The translations under genes and the position numbers were made by a program. Positions 38,831 to 51,200 of a stretch of DNA of 64,000 nt are shown here, piece after piece. The stretch lies in contig CM077828.1 of the NCBI GenBank assembly GCA_039720395.1, positions 15,784,264 to 15,848,263 on the forward strand, given 5' to 3'. Every line of letters begins with the position of its first letter. Position 1 is the stretch's first letter. Under the pieces are notes generated by a model. It was not told the DNA's origin, ran no database searches, and saw only the letters and a list, made by a program, of their open reading frames with translations. Source of the DNA: Liquidambar formosana. Its lineage: Eukaryota; Streptophyta; Magnoliopsida; Saxifragales; Altingiaceae.

Positions 38831-41800
38831 GCGGCTGGACCAAGTTTCTGTCTTATGCCATGGCTGCTTAAACGAGTAATATTAGGCATTACTAGTAGCA
38901 TACAAAAACTATCAGTGTTTTGGAATTAATAAGTTTCCTTATTAATGCTTTTAGTTCTTCCCCTTAATTTTATTTCTTCCGGAAGTGTCATTTTCTTTCT
39001 CGATCTGCAACTGCAAACCATGTGGCTTGAGCAAGTCAGAAAACAACACTATGAAATTGCAGAAGAATGACTTCTAGTGACCACCAAAATGATTTCTTGT
39101 GGCCTATGTGACGCACATTAACTATCTAGGAAACACTGTCCTTCAAAATAGATAGATCGAAACGTATCAACCGTGATGGACAAAAAAGATTGAAACGCAT
39201 CAACCGTGATGGACAGAACTAATCACTTGATCAGTGAGCAAATTGCATTTTGGACTCTTCGGGTAAAGGCCACCCACTGATCAGATACCTAGAAAACGGG
39301 CAAGGGTCCAAATTGATCGCCCAAATTTGAAACCACTCTTTTGAGCATATTTGAGCAGAAGAGCAGAAATAACACAGATTGGTTCAATTTCAGCCTTTCA
39401 CCCTGGCCTGAATGGCTGCATCATGTATGTCTTCAATTTCAATTAGTTCCTACTGGAACCTATTCGAAAATTAGTTTCCCATGTTGATTCTAACATCAAT
39501 TATCCATTTAACGGTTAGGAAAAGTTCAAGCCAAATGGCACTGTAAAAACCCCATTAATCCTGTCTCTTGCTACACAGACGCACACTCACGCGCAGAGAA
39601 AGGTACTCTGATATAACAATGCCATTAGAAACTTTTGGATAACTATAGTCCAAAAACACAAGAGAGGTACTGCTCTGATGGTATCAATTTCATTCAAACT
39701 TTTGAATGCAACTTTCCCAATAAAGATCAAAAAAGAAAAACAAAAGACTAAACAAAATGCATGTGCTCGCACCCACACACACACAAAAAGGTATTCTGAT
39801 AATATGAATTCCATTCAAGCTTTTGAGTGCCACCTTCCCAGTAAAGACCAAAAAACAAAACTAAACGGTGCACACACACACACACGAGCCTTGTTTTGAT
39901 TCTTATAATGCAAATTCTACAACGTCAGCTTACTAATTTAACTCTTCTTTTTTGTTGGTAGAGTACTTCTAAAACTATCCCATACCACTAGGCCACAAGG
40001 CTGCACTATCAAGTTTCAACCTACTTACAAAACACTTGTAAGCAAGGGCGGATCCAGAATTTTTTTGCAGTGGTTGCATATTTTTTTTTTTTTTTAATAA
40101 ATAATTTTAATTTTTTTGCTAACGATAAGATGGGAAAGGAATAAAAGTTATACATATCGGCATTTATACTAAAAAATGCCTAGGCGACTTCCAAAAACAC
40201 GAAACTTACTAATATACTACTCCTAACACCTTGATTTACTTGATATAAGACAAGGTCCTAAGAAGATAGGAAAGGGAGAAAGTCACAAGACCACACATTG
40301 GCATGACTTTGAGTATAAGTGATAAAGTAGGATATAAAATTGACAAGCACGCCATACTCTAAAAACATAGTTGACTTTTACAGATGAGGAACTTTGTTTA
40401 AATATCACTCCTAACACTCCCTATCCAATATGAGACATAGTTTTTCTTAATGGTTGCACATAAGAATAAACTAAACCTTGATTTTATATAATTCACAAAA
40501 GTAATATACTTTAATCAATTTAATAATAATTTAACCAAATTTAATAAAAATTAACTATTTTTTCTCAATAAAGGCTAAAATACTAAATAAATTTACTCAT
40601 ACAAATTTGAAAACATATATATATATATATTGAGTGGTTGCACGGGCACACACTTGCACCTTAGTGCAACCGCCCTTGCTTGTAAGGACTAAGGACTGCC
40701 TCATCCGGAGGTATAGACAGATTCTTGCTTTCCATCAAAACCACAAGGAGCCCCCAATCAGAACAATAAGTGAAGTTTTCTAAATTAATAACATAGAAAC
40801 CACATCAGATGGTTAGGACCATATTGGTCTTGCTTTTAGGCTATTCTGTTTAATGCTATGTAAAATAGAATGAATAGTTTATAGAAGGAGAAAAAAGATC
40901 CCAAAAGACTGGGAAATAATTTATAATCGAAGAGAAAACGAAAGATTACACTCGAGAAAAGAAATTTAGGATACTGCTCTTCTTAGTTTCTGAACTCTTG
41001 GAATTACTTTTCTTCAACTTTTTTCACATTTTTTCTTCTGTGTCTTCCATTACTAATATTGTTCGGCTTTGAATCAACGCTCTCTTGGGATTCCAAAGTT
41101 GCACAAAAAACGTCTGGCTTTTCAACCTCAGTCACCTCTGAAACTTTGTTCAATATTGCTCTATATCAGTGTTGGAGATGTTCTCGAACAATGTCCAAAA
41201 ATAACCTGCAAAATAAACCAATAAAAACAACCACAAATTGGGTTAGGCACGCCACTAAAAGCACTTTTTAAAAGACAATTATTTCCCCACTATGCAGGTG
41301 GACTCAAGGAAATAATCTCCCTAGGATACAAAAACCACGCTCCCAATACTATCCTTAGAACTGCACTGCCAAGAACAGTTGCACCACAAATGCCCCCTTA
41401 TTTGAATACACAAAAAATAATAATAGACACAACAGAAAGAGTGTGTGAGAATTATAGGAAGGATGTATGAGAAAAAAGACAGGTAGTTATTTTTATGGGT
41501 TAAAACATATCTATGCTACTATATAAAGCCAATTCCCTTTGTAGTTGAACTGCACCTGAAAATACTAAAATACCCTTATAAGTTAATAAAATTAAGAGAC
41601 GATTTGGTAAATTTATTAATTTTAAAAAATCCACCACAACCTGTTTCCCTTAATTCTCTTCCCAACACACACACATGAGGTTTAAAATACTTGAAAACTA
41701 ATATAACAGTTCCACTAAAGAAGTGAAAACGTGAAAAGATGTATTGCACAGGTATCACGTGTGCTTGATTACTAGTCCTATTTATAATATTCTAAAGGTA

Positions 41801-42190
41801 GTGAATGTCCTGGTGACTATTGGAATAGCCACAGCGGGTTGAATGGTCCCATAACAACAGTCCAATAGCAACGGTTTCAAACCGTAAAGAACAACGGTAA
41901 AAATAATTTAACAAGAGAAAGCAACTGTATAGCAGTTACTCTATAGAGAGAATCAAGTGTGAAATACCATAACTTGATTATGGTACATCATCATATAAAA
42001 TTGTATTTTGAAAAATAATCCCAACAATTCCTCGCCATTTTCAAAATAAACAAATAAAAATATTAACTCCAAACAATAGTATGATGCTCTGCCATAGGTG
42101 GATTGCCCTTGAACCTATGGTTTGAATCAAATTCATTAGGTTCTAAGGAAAATAGGATTAACCCTCGATCTAGTCAATAGAGTTGTCTGA
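38831..42190. other. 3' flank of copy 3, enlarged by a hAT insertion
   Basis: Same content as the other 3' flanks (33-bp-period repeat at 39155-39215), interrupted at 40043-40678 by the unit-specific hAT element. No coding sequence is seen. Confidence 0.6.
40043..40678. mobile_element. Unit 3-specific non-autonomous hAT element (636 bp)
   Basis: Present only in unit 3. The empty site is visible in units 1 (about 11136) and 2 (about 25578). Both termini start CAAGGGCGG, and the flanks are a perfect 8-bp duplication CTTGTAAG (40035-40042 and 40679-40686). Its right subterminal region (reversed) begins CAAGGGCGGTTGCAC and ends GTGCAACCACTCAA, like the left end of the intron 2 elements. It therefore belongs to the same family and inserted after the units had duplicated. 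Confidence 0.92.
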
Positions 42191-42556
42191 ATCATTTGTT
42201 CACATCATACTTGGGCATAAGTGCTAAAGAAAGCTACGCATTATAGGTCATGCGCTTTGTTGTGGTCACGTGTGGGTTTATCCCATATGGAAGATTAGAA
42301 GAAAGAAATAACCTTAATATACAAGTAATGTACTCACCACCAATAGGCTTAGGCTTTTTGTGTGGGTATGAGTTCTAGACATGTATATTGGGCTTACCAT
42401 GGTGGATCTTGGATTCTCTTATTTCTTCAACAATTGGTATTAGAGCCGATGGCTAACAATCATGGTGAAACTCTCTAAGCGGGTGTGTGCTAGTTTGATG
42501 GGCTCTTGGGTTAGAGTCACGGTATTGCAATGGTCAGGTGAACTACTGGTTGGTCT
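42190..42556 (+). mobile_element. Copia-like LTR/primer-binding site remnant, unit 3
   Basis: Third copy, with the motif at 42435-42447. Here the leader resumes on the far side of the intact Mutator-like element (43486 to about 43620). This shows that the Mutator-like element jumped into retrotransposon DNA. Confidence 0.52.
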
Positions 42557-42565
42557 TCTTAGTAA

Positions 42566-43001
42566 GGGAGCGGCTATTGCAACCCCCCAAAGTGATAACT
42601 TGCCCTCACCTGATATTCCCACCCCCCAAATATATATACCCACCCCTCTAAAAGACTAAAATGCCCTTCTTCTAAATAACCCTCACCCACACCCACCCCA
42701 TCACCTCCACCCATCCGCTCTCTCGCACCCTTCCCCACCGGCAACTCTCTCCAGCACCCCACCCCACCGACGACGGCAAGCACCGCACCCTTCTTCTCTT
42801 CCCTCCCTCCGTTCCACTCTCTCTCCCCTCCCTCCGCCACGCCTTCCTCGTCGAACCTAGATCTGGCTTTCAGCTCACTGCCATTTCCCCCACCACCGGC
42901 CTAGAGCTACGAGATCCACCACCGGCCGCTACCCGTGCTTCCCCCTTTCTGCCCCTGCTGCCCGCTGCTCCTTCCTCGGCGGGAACCCAAGGTATGTTCT
43001 G

Positions 43002-43032
<31 letters not shown>

Positions 43033-43476
43033 TTTTGTTTTTTTGTTTTTTGTTGCTGTGTAAACTGGGTTTTGGGGAAGAAGAAGAAGCATTGTCGCTA
43101 TGGCCTCTCCCGCACCCCTCTTCTTTTTCCTTTTTTTTTTTTTTTTCATTTTTTTTCCCTCCTCTTCCCTCCCGTCGGCAGAAAAAATGGAGGCGTCGTT
43201 AGAAAGAAATGGAGGCCCTCACCGGAAAACACAGATCTGACCAAAGGGAAAAAAAAAGAAAAAAAGAAAGAAGAAGAGAAAGAAGGACAGAGAGAATAAG
43301 ATGAAGCACCATCGTCGGAAAAAATGGATGCCGGCGGGCTTGTGCAGGTGGGGTGTGTTCAACATTTTTGGTTAAGGGACTTAGAAGCCCTTTTTGGTCA
43401 TTTTGCATTATAATTCTTCTCATTAAAAAATTTGAGGAGACAATTTATAACTTAGGGGGTTGCAATAACCGTTCCC
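42566..43476. mobile_element. Complete non-autonomous Mutator-like element (911 bp), possible Pack-MULE
   Basis: Terminal inverted repeats begin GGGAGCGGCTATTGCAACCC on the left and GGGAACGGTTATTGCAACCC on the right (reversed). The flanks are a perfect 9-bp duplication TCTTAGTAA (42557-42565 and 43477-43485), the hallmark of Mutator transposition. No transposase is present. Inside, about 42780-42990 is much richer in G+C than its surroundings and ends in AAG|GTATGT, a good splice donor. That looks like captured host exon DNA, but I cannot name a source gene. Confidence 0.88.
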
Positions 43477-43622
43477 TCTTAGTAATGATGTGACTTGGGC
43501 CACTGGGCTTTACAAATGGTGAAGTGGTTGACCATGAACCCTCAAAGGAGCTAGTAAAGTGCGGGCTCCCAAGCACATGCTCAGGTTGTAGGGGAACACA
43601 GTGACTCATGAAGAGTTAGAGG

Positions 43623-45634
43623 TGTAACACCCGTAATTTGAAAGTAAGGTATTAAGGGTTTAAGCTGCTGAAATTTGGCTAAGTGTAGGGGAAAAAGTGA
43701 ATTTTTGTAAATCTTTGTTTTTAAAGATAATTTTTGGCGGTAATAGAAGTTTATAATATTATAAGACTTCTGTGATTTTATGGGATTTTATTAGCATGTT
43801 TGGATTGGGTTCCCCACATGTTTGTTTTAGGAAAATCTGTCGGGCAACTAGATTTTGTACTAAAACTTGGAAATGAGATTTTGATATACTTGGAATTTGA
43901 TTTTTCTGATATTTTATTTGGATTCAAATGGGGGGTTATTTGCTTATTTTCATTAAATAACTTAAAGTAAAAAAGACTAATATAAGAATGAAGAAGATTG
44001 CTTAAATGTTTTGGATGAAAATAAGGCTGATGTCTGTGCTAATGGAGAGTTGCCTGACTAACTGTCTATTTTTTGCTGTCATGTTTCAGTCGTCTGAAAG
44101 ACAATTTTCAGCCGGCTGAAAGTTCATGTCAGCCGACTGAAAATTCCAGAGAGGATTGTTTTGTGTTGGGCATTTTCAGCCGGCTGAAAATACTTGTCAG
44201 CCGTCTGAAAGTGTCGGTAAACAGTTTTAAAAAAGGCTTGTTTGACGATTTTAGCCCCACTTTCCCTTATTAAACCCATTCCTAATGGGTTTCTTACCCA
44301 CTTTTCGACAGAAAAGGAAAGAGAGGAGACAGAGAGAGAAAAAGAAAGAGAAAGAGGAGCTCGACGGTGAGGAGCGTGACCACGGGAGCTTGGGTTCGAC
44401 CCCGCAACGCATGGATCTTATGATTTCCACCCTGATCTACACGTGTACACCCTTAGATTCACGTTTCTAGCTACCATTTGAGAGGTAGGTGCATTTTTCA
44501 TGGTTGTAAACCATTGTATGCATGATTTGGTATATTATTATGGGTTTTTTTTGCATGTTTACATAATATGATATATGTTTACATGAGATTGGGGTTTGAA
44601 TTTCTTAAAAATTCATATATTTGAGAAATTAGGGTTTTGTTTTATACCCTATTTAGTTATATTGGTGTTGTTTTGCATACCCTCACATGATTTGGAATGC
44701 AATGGGTTGATTTTGAAAACCTATTTGTTAAATCCTTGTAATGGACTATTTAAGGGTCACTTTTATATAAGTGTTGGAAATCCATTTTTCTAAAATTATA
44801 AATAAAAATGGATGTGATGATAAGGAGTACTTTCCGGTCTTAATGACCGTAGTGTTCCCGAAATGCAGGTTATGTTATGGATCCATGTAGGATTCATAGT
44901 GTTTCGTCAAGATGAGGTTACTTTCTGGACCTATATAGGGATCCTATAGTGTTTCTTCTCATTTCCAGCGCGCGAGGGCCCCGCATAACCTGGGGAGGAT
45001 TATTCAGTTTGAAAGACTGATGATATTGTGAATTACCAGATATGGCGGATTTATGTTATGAATGATTTTCATGTTCTCTTGTACTTGTTTTAAAATTGTG
45101 ATATGCAACCCCTTATTATCTCATTTTATTTAATTGTTCATAATGGTTTTAAAACCTTGATATACAATTTTGAAAAATGTATCCTACTGAGTTTATACTC
45201 ACGCCTATTTTCAAAATCTTTTACAGACTTTGAGCAAAGTAAGGATGACTCTTATGAGGAGGCATCACATCGGACTTAGCATATGCATTGTATTATGGGT
45301 GTTATGCAGATGCATTTTACAATTTTATGGCTTTTATATTATTTAGACAGACTTATTGTATTATACACTACTTGTATTGACAATAGAACTATGTGAGAAC
45401 TAGTATGCCAGCTTAATTTAATTACCTGTTGTGAATGGTTGAATGATTTTGATTTTAAATTGAACAGGTTTAAACTGTCGAGAACTTGGTATGTCCTATT
45501 TTCAGACAGGACCATGCCGGATTTTCTAAAAATATTTTATAAAACTATAATTTTTATTATAAACCATCCTTGAACTTCATTTTATTTATTCTTCTTTCTA
45601 TTGACACGTCATAGCCTATTTTCGGGTCGTGACA
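43623..45634 (+). mobile_element. Gypsy (Tekay-like) LTR, probably solo
   Basis: The start TGTAACACCC and end CGGGTCGTGACA fit chromovirus Tekay/Del-type LTRs. Near 44834-45000 lies a repeated phrase with 'agtgtttc', and near the end 'catgccggattttctaaaaa'. No gag or pol and no primer site are found. The 5-bp flanks (agagg and tccgc) do not match, so this is not a clean solo LTR. It includes the palindrome cluster at 44084-44212. Confidence 0.5.
44084..44212. repeat. Cluster of TCAGCCGGCTGA-type palindromes in the LTR
   Basis: Five related motifs of form TCAGyCGnCTGA occur in about 130 bp. 44172-44191 is a perfect 20-bp palindrome and 44106-44121 a perfect 16-bp one. Similar TCAGTCGACTGA runs are familiar from other plant Gypsy LTRs. 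Confidence 0.65.
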
Positions 45635-46246
45635 TCCGCAGTTTATTTCATTATACTTGAATCAGTTTTATTTATTAAAAATTATATTGCAAACTAATCA
45701 ATGGTTTTGCAGGGTTCTTGAAAAGTATATAAATTATGGTTTTTTTTACAACCTTGGGTTATTTTGAGAAATATTTTCCTATTGAGCGTATAGCTCATAC
45801 CCCCATAGTTTTTCTTGCAGGTCATATTTTTAAAATAAAGCTTGACTTGGGATTGGGAAGCACATCAGTATGGTTGCATTCATATAGAGGATCATTGTAT
45901 TTTATTTCGGCTTTGAGCCTAGGCATGTATTAATTTTAATTCATGGCCTGTAATAAATAGATAAGTAGTGGACGCAAATTTGGATGAGACCCATGTGACT
46001 ACGATACAGCTTGTAGTTTTATTTATTTTTGGAATATTGTGTGGATGGTTGAAAATGATTATAAATGGGTTTTCTACAAGTTTTGTGATTAGTCGATAAC
46101 TTGGTATGTCCTATTTACAAACGGGACCATGCCGGATTTTCTAAAAATGTTTTCAAAAGAATTATTTTTATTAAACATCCACCGAAATTGGCTTTAATTT
46201 TATTTTCTTACTATATAACTAACGGTCCCCATTTCGGGTTGTTACA
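45635..46246 (+). mobile_element. 3' portion of a second related Gypsy LTR
   Basis: This stretch shares 'gataacttggtatgtcctat' and 'ccatgccggattttctaaaa' with the end of the preceding LTR, and ends CGGGTTGTTACA. It lacks the TGTAACACCC start, so it is truncated or displaced on the left. The order suggests nesting or rearrangement of two diverged LTRs. Confidence 0.45.
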
Positions 46247-46539
46247 TATATGATGATTACCTTTCTCTTTGTAATTTTGTGATATTTTAATTTTCTTATT
46301 GATGAGAAAAGAATAACAAAACAAATTATTATTCTAGTTATGGATTATTATTTGTTAATCCTTATTTTTAAATTACAATATAATTATTTTTTAGAATGTA
46401 GAGGTGCCTTCTACTACATCAATATTAAACCTGAATTTTCTAATTTAACATGAAAAATATCGTATGTATTAATCTTTTATAAGATATCGAAAGCAAAATA
46501 AAATTGGTGTTATATTTGGAAAATATCTATCTATCTATA

Positions 46540-46573
<34 letters not shown>

Positions 46574-46576
<3 letters not shown>

Positions 46577-46740
46577 TACAACAAAAAGGTTTATTCATGG
46601 CGTTAAATTAATGGCGTGCATAGAATGCAAGCCGTTAATAAGGTGTTTTACAACGTGCATTTTAAGAATGCCGTTAATGTGTTACATTTAGAGAGTATTA
46701 ACGGTGTGCTTTCTCTACACGCCGTGAATAAGCTTAAAGA
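46574..46740. mobile_element. CACTA (En/Spm) transposon terminus, partner end not found
   Basis: CACTACAACAAAAAGG (46574-46589) is a classic CACTA terminal repeat. It is followed by subterminal motifs on both strands around 'gccgttaat' (near 46632, 46670, 46708 and 46730). I found no matching TTGTAGTG end later in the window. The interior may have been replaced by later insertions or may run past the window. Confidence 0.55.
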
Positions 46741-47801
46741 GGACGTGCTTTGTGCGCTGCAAAGTCTCCAACCTTTTCCACGCTCATTTACTCTTTTATG
46801 GCTTCTCATTAAACACCATAAAAGAAGGCTAATGTCACGAAATTTTTGGGCGGGCAATTTTTTCTCTCCCCGCTTCTTTTTTATTTTTGCTACTGATTTC
46901 TTTCTCTCCCTATTTCTGCCTTTTCATTTCGAATGCTCTCTCCTCCTTTTAATTCTTAAACTAGGGCACGCTCTCTCTCTCTCTTTCTCTCAAACTGAGC
47001 TCGACACTTCTCTCTCAAGCTAGGGCTCCATTTTTCACACCTTGTTACGGTAAATCTCTCTAACGTACACTCCTGTGTTTTTGTGTTTTTCTTTACTCTA
47101 TTTTTCCTCTACTTTCTTTCTCAGAAGGTTTGGCTTCAACATCTGTTCCATTGAAGGTATGTGATCCTCTTTTATCATAAAATAAAAACTGTTTATTTCT
47201 TAGATCTAATCTATTTCATTTGGATATTTTAATTGATTTTAAGTTGAACTTCTTTCTAACCAGGGTAATCTGTCTCTCTCTAAACTTAGGGCACATTCTC
47301 TTTCTTCCTCTCAAACAGTTAATTTTTTTGTAGGATGTTTGTTTTGGAATCAAATATATATTAATTTATATATTTTCCAACAAATTTTCTCTTAGTCCTA
47401 ATTTTCCGTTTAAAAGCATAAGGAAAGTGTGGAAAAAAGGGGAGAAATTTTTGTTAGGCTGAAGTGTCAACCCCTCAATTCTCCTCCCTTCCTCACCTTC
47501 TCCCTTCGAGGAATGCGACGACGTATAGTAAACCGTCCGACCTTCGTTAACTACCATCATCGACGACATATGACAGCCTCAAACTCAGATTAGCAACCGA
47601 ACCCTATCATCTCAGATCTGTTTGTATACCAGTCATGGAGTCAAATCCATGTCACAGTGGAACGCTTACTGCTTGTCATTGTATACACCGTTCGAGTTGA
47701 TGATTATCTCCATCTCCTTCTTCATTGACAAGTTGGGCCTTTTGCAATGATGAACGCCGGCATCTGGTTTTGGAGGTGGGTTTCATCGTCTAGATCAACT
47801 C
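46741..47801. other. No recognised gene; CT-rich and low-complexity DNA
   Basis: Pyrimidine-rich tracts (46860-47030, 47270-47310) and short open frames without recognisable domains. It may be the interior of the CACTA element. Confidence 0.4.
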
Positions 47802-48399
47802 TTAGGGTGTGTTTGGTATGGGGAATGGGAATGTGACTCCTGAGCTTGACGCATTACTTGGGAATGGGAATGGAAGGGAATGTGACCATTCCTATGTTTG
47901 GTTTGTGGTAATGGAAAGTGTGATACTCCCCTAACATTCCCATTCCAACGTTTGGTTAGGTTAAGAATCTCATTCCCAAAAATAGTAAATTCCCAGAATA
48001 CCCTTTTAACTTAACCAAATTCAAATATCAGATCCACCAAAAATCTTTCATCTCCTCCGTCTCGTCGTCTACCAGATCCACCAAACCGTTCTTCTCCTTC
48101 GTTCTCATCATCTAGCATTCAAGCGAGAAGACCGACAGCTGCATTTCTCGAAGAGATGAAATCGTGGAGCAGCAGGTCATCATCAAAAACAGATTTAAAC
48201 TTCTCAGAGAGATGAACAAATCCACATACAAGAAAACTGATGTACATATAGAGGCGAGGTCAATCTGAAAGCTAGATTCTTGGACGAAGTAATCGTGAAC
48301 ACATCCACGAGACCTACCTACCCTATATTCTCAAGAATCGTGAAACCTTTGTCATCGATCTGCATCGAATCAATATTTCGGAGGTAAGAATATGATTTA

Positions 48400-50309
48400 C
48401 AGTACGACAAGGAAAATGGTTTTCATTTTAAATGACAGTAAATTTACATCGAATCAAACCCTTATCATCGATCTGCTAAATCCATATACGTTGCTGACCT
48501 GGTTATGATGTTATGCGAATAGAAATATTATGCAAATAATATGATATTATTTTTTTTTATATAGAAAAAATCATTCAGCTAAATTTCTCCAAATTTCTTA
48601 ATTAGTCAGCTGAATTTACAGCTAAATGAATATGAAATAGAAAGACAACCACATTTTTTGAATTTCAAATTATAAATTTTTCTGTGTTTGGCCTGAGTTT
48701 TCCCAAAACTTTGGCAAGCATTTTTAGGCCAGATTTTGTCCCAATTCAATTCTGAGATCCAATCAAAATCTCAGTTTTTATAAATTTTTGCCAAATTTTA
48801 TAAGGATAGCTTAGTAAAGTTATATTTGTATTTAGCGTTCCTATTGTTTATTTCCTTTTTGTTTTTTTGGCCTTTCCCTGTTTAGCTTACGGAATTTTTT
48901 TTCCCCATTCTCTGGGTATTTATTGATTGTTGAGTATGATGTTATATTTGTATTTAGCTTTTGGTTATTATAATTAATTTATTAATTGATTTGCTTAGTA
49001 TTCTGATGGATATTGGCTGTTTGTACATTTTCAGTTATATTTCAGGGTATAGGATTTAAGTTAATTGGTTTTCAATCTGTTTGTCTGTGCTTCTTTTGTT
49101 GAGTTTAAGCTATTGGGTTGACATATATATTTAGTATAATATGTTATCACTTGAGCAGTTCATGTAGCATTATTTTCCCCCACCTAGGGTTTCCAAACCT
49201 TTGGATCTATTGCATTGAACATGTAAATTCATTTTTGTATCTAGACATTTTAGTGTTTCATTTGGTTGAGATCCAGTTCGTGGGTGCAAATCTGCATATT
49301 AGAAATAGTAGTACACATTGGATAAAATTAAAATAATAGAAACCTAATAGAAGATATAAAATGATTCCCTATCTAGACCCATCTAAAGTTTTTTCATTCA
49401 TGATCTTATTCTGAAAAAGAATTTAAAAATCACGTGCTCTAATGTGAATTGCTGATAAGCAATTTAATTTTAAAAGAAAACAAAGAAAAGGAAGAAACAA
49501 AACACTAATAACAACAATTTAGTTGAAATAGTCTGTTCTATCTGTTTAATTTGCAAACTGCAGTTATGGTACCCATCTTTCATTTTAGATAAAACCGGAG
49601 AGGGCAAAAGGTAGTCTACCACTCTACCACCAGGAATAAGCACACATGTAATTGGCACCAATAACAAATAGGATCTTAATCAAGTGTTGACTATAAAGAA
49701 CTATCACATCTTAGATTATGTTGATGTGATTAGGTTAGGGACTTGAATAGAATTTAGTGAATATGTTTTCAATTCAGTCAAAACTATATTGTTTCCATTT
49801 TTCGGTTACTATAAATGGTCTAGTTAATTCTTATATACACTTCTTATAATTTCATCAGCAAACCCAGTCTTATTTGGACAATACATGTCTCTGCTCTAGT
49901 GTTATGACCTCCACTTACTTCCTACCAAGTGTTATGCATGGATAATTAAAAATAAATGTATAAGGGGTCTGCACGAATTGACTTCCAATGTGTAGTGTGA
50001 AGGGAATCTCAGGCCACATATTAGTTTAGTAAAAAATGTAGTGTGACTAAATTAATAAAAAAGCAGAAATACACAATAAGCATTGTATGTTAAAAAACTG
50101 ATACATAGGTGTTATGGTTTTGATTTGGCTACTATCATTTCAACTTATTTCCTTGGATATGTAGTTTCATTTACAATTATATATGCCTGTTATACTTTGA
50201 TGCTTTAAAACTGATAATTTATATAGGTAAAAATGGATTAATGAACATATATGTTTTAAGAATAGGTTGAAGGTGAAAATCACTAAAAAAACTGTACACT
50301 TTGCAAATA
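48400..50309. other. AT-rich stretch, no gene recognised
   Basis: No domain or transposon end is recognisable. All open frames are short and without family resemblance. Confidence 0.4.
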
Positions 50310-50626
50310 ATGTCGTCTACGAGCAACCTCCCCCCACCCAAATGCTTGAGAGCGGCTCTAAAGTTGTGCGATTATGGACGTCGAGCTGTCTTGAAGATAT
50401 TGCAACAAAATCATAGTAAACACTGCTTGTTCTATTCATGCCCCAGTTAAACTATGAGTAGTACGCACTTTTGAGCTGTTATATTAATTTTATTCCCCAC
50501 TTATGTGAATGTTAACTATGGCAAGCGTATCAGGAACGTAACGGGTCTGATTGCCATTTCTTCTCTTGGTGTGAGGCTATAGATGACACGTATAACAATG
50601 ATGAGGAGGCATCGTCAACACTCTGA
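50310..50626 (+). CDS. Small GRF-type zinc-finger protein, two exons, 78 aa
   Basis: Exon 1 is 50310-50445 and exon 2 is 50526-50626, joined by an 80-bp GT-AG intron with the frame kept (phase 1). The product reads MSSTSNLPPPKC, then CDYGRRAVLK, then HCLFYSCPTYQE, then NGSDCHFFSWCE. This is the order of a GRF zinc finger, a nucleic-acid-binding fold often found in plant transposon-linked genes. The second cysteine of the usual C-x-C start is tyrosine here, so zinc binding may be impaired. A short acidic tail (DDTYNNDEEA) follows. It is probably cargo of a transposon rather than a host gene. The start was chosen as the first ATG in frame; no upstream exon was seen. Confidence 0.5.
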
Positions 50627-51200
50627 GTTGATGTGCAAAGAAATGGAACATATAATCACATTCTACCTACGTGTTTGGAGTTGAAGATCATCGTAAAAGT
50701 GACATTATTGTTGACGATTATGTATTGGGTTGTAAATATGATATGACCATTGTAATTAAACATTTTGGATATTTTCAATGTTCTTTTTGGAATTTGAACA
50801 AATGATATAGACAAATATTTTAGTCAACTACGCATACACGAATGGAATTGGAAATAGGAGTTTTAGAAGATGAACAAGGCCTGAATATTGGTTACCAAAT
50901 GGGGTTGGATGGTACCAACTCCTCATGGTGCATTCCAATGCAATTTATATATCAAGGCCTATCACGTTTATGTACAACCCACATATAAGCATGCAAAAAA
51001 ATATTGATAATTCCATTGCTCATTGGTTGTCCAATCTATTTATTAAAACCAAGATGGACAATGCATTTACAATATGACAATGGGCATCCCAACATACCCT
51101 ACCTACCCACAAAAGACTAGTCCTTACAACCACCATCAGTTAAACCAATACTAACAAAAAAAGGGTATCCCAACCTACCCTACCATCTTACTACAACTAC

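Larger units (their letters stand above)
27699..42792 (+). repeat. Tandem duplicon unit 3 (15094 bp)
   Basis: The unit matches units 1 and 2 up to 42792, where it runs on into the complete Mutator-like element instead of jumping to a new unit. It is 644-645 bp longer than unit 2. That matches the 636-bp hAT insertion at 40043-40678 plus its 8-bp target duplication. This is the right-hand edge of the array. Confidence 0.92.

Noticed and set aside
42994..43299. 101-residue open frame in the Mutator-like element
   Set aside because: Low-complexity Phe/Lys/Glu run produced by poly-T and GAA tracts.
46616..47023. 135-residue open frame after the CACTA terminus
   Set aside because: It translates subterminal transposon repeats and pyrimidine tracts; no domain.
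50035..50050. TGTAGTG as the missing CACTA right end
   Set aside because: It lacks the TTTTGTTGTAGTG extension and has no matching 3-bp duplication.
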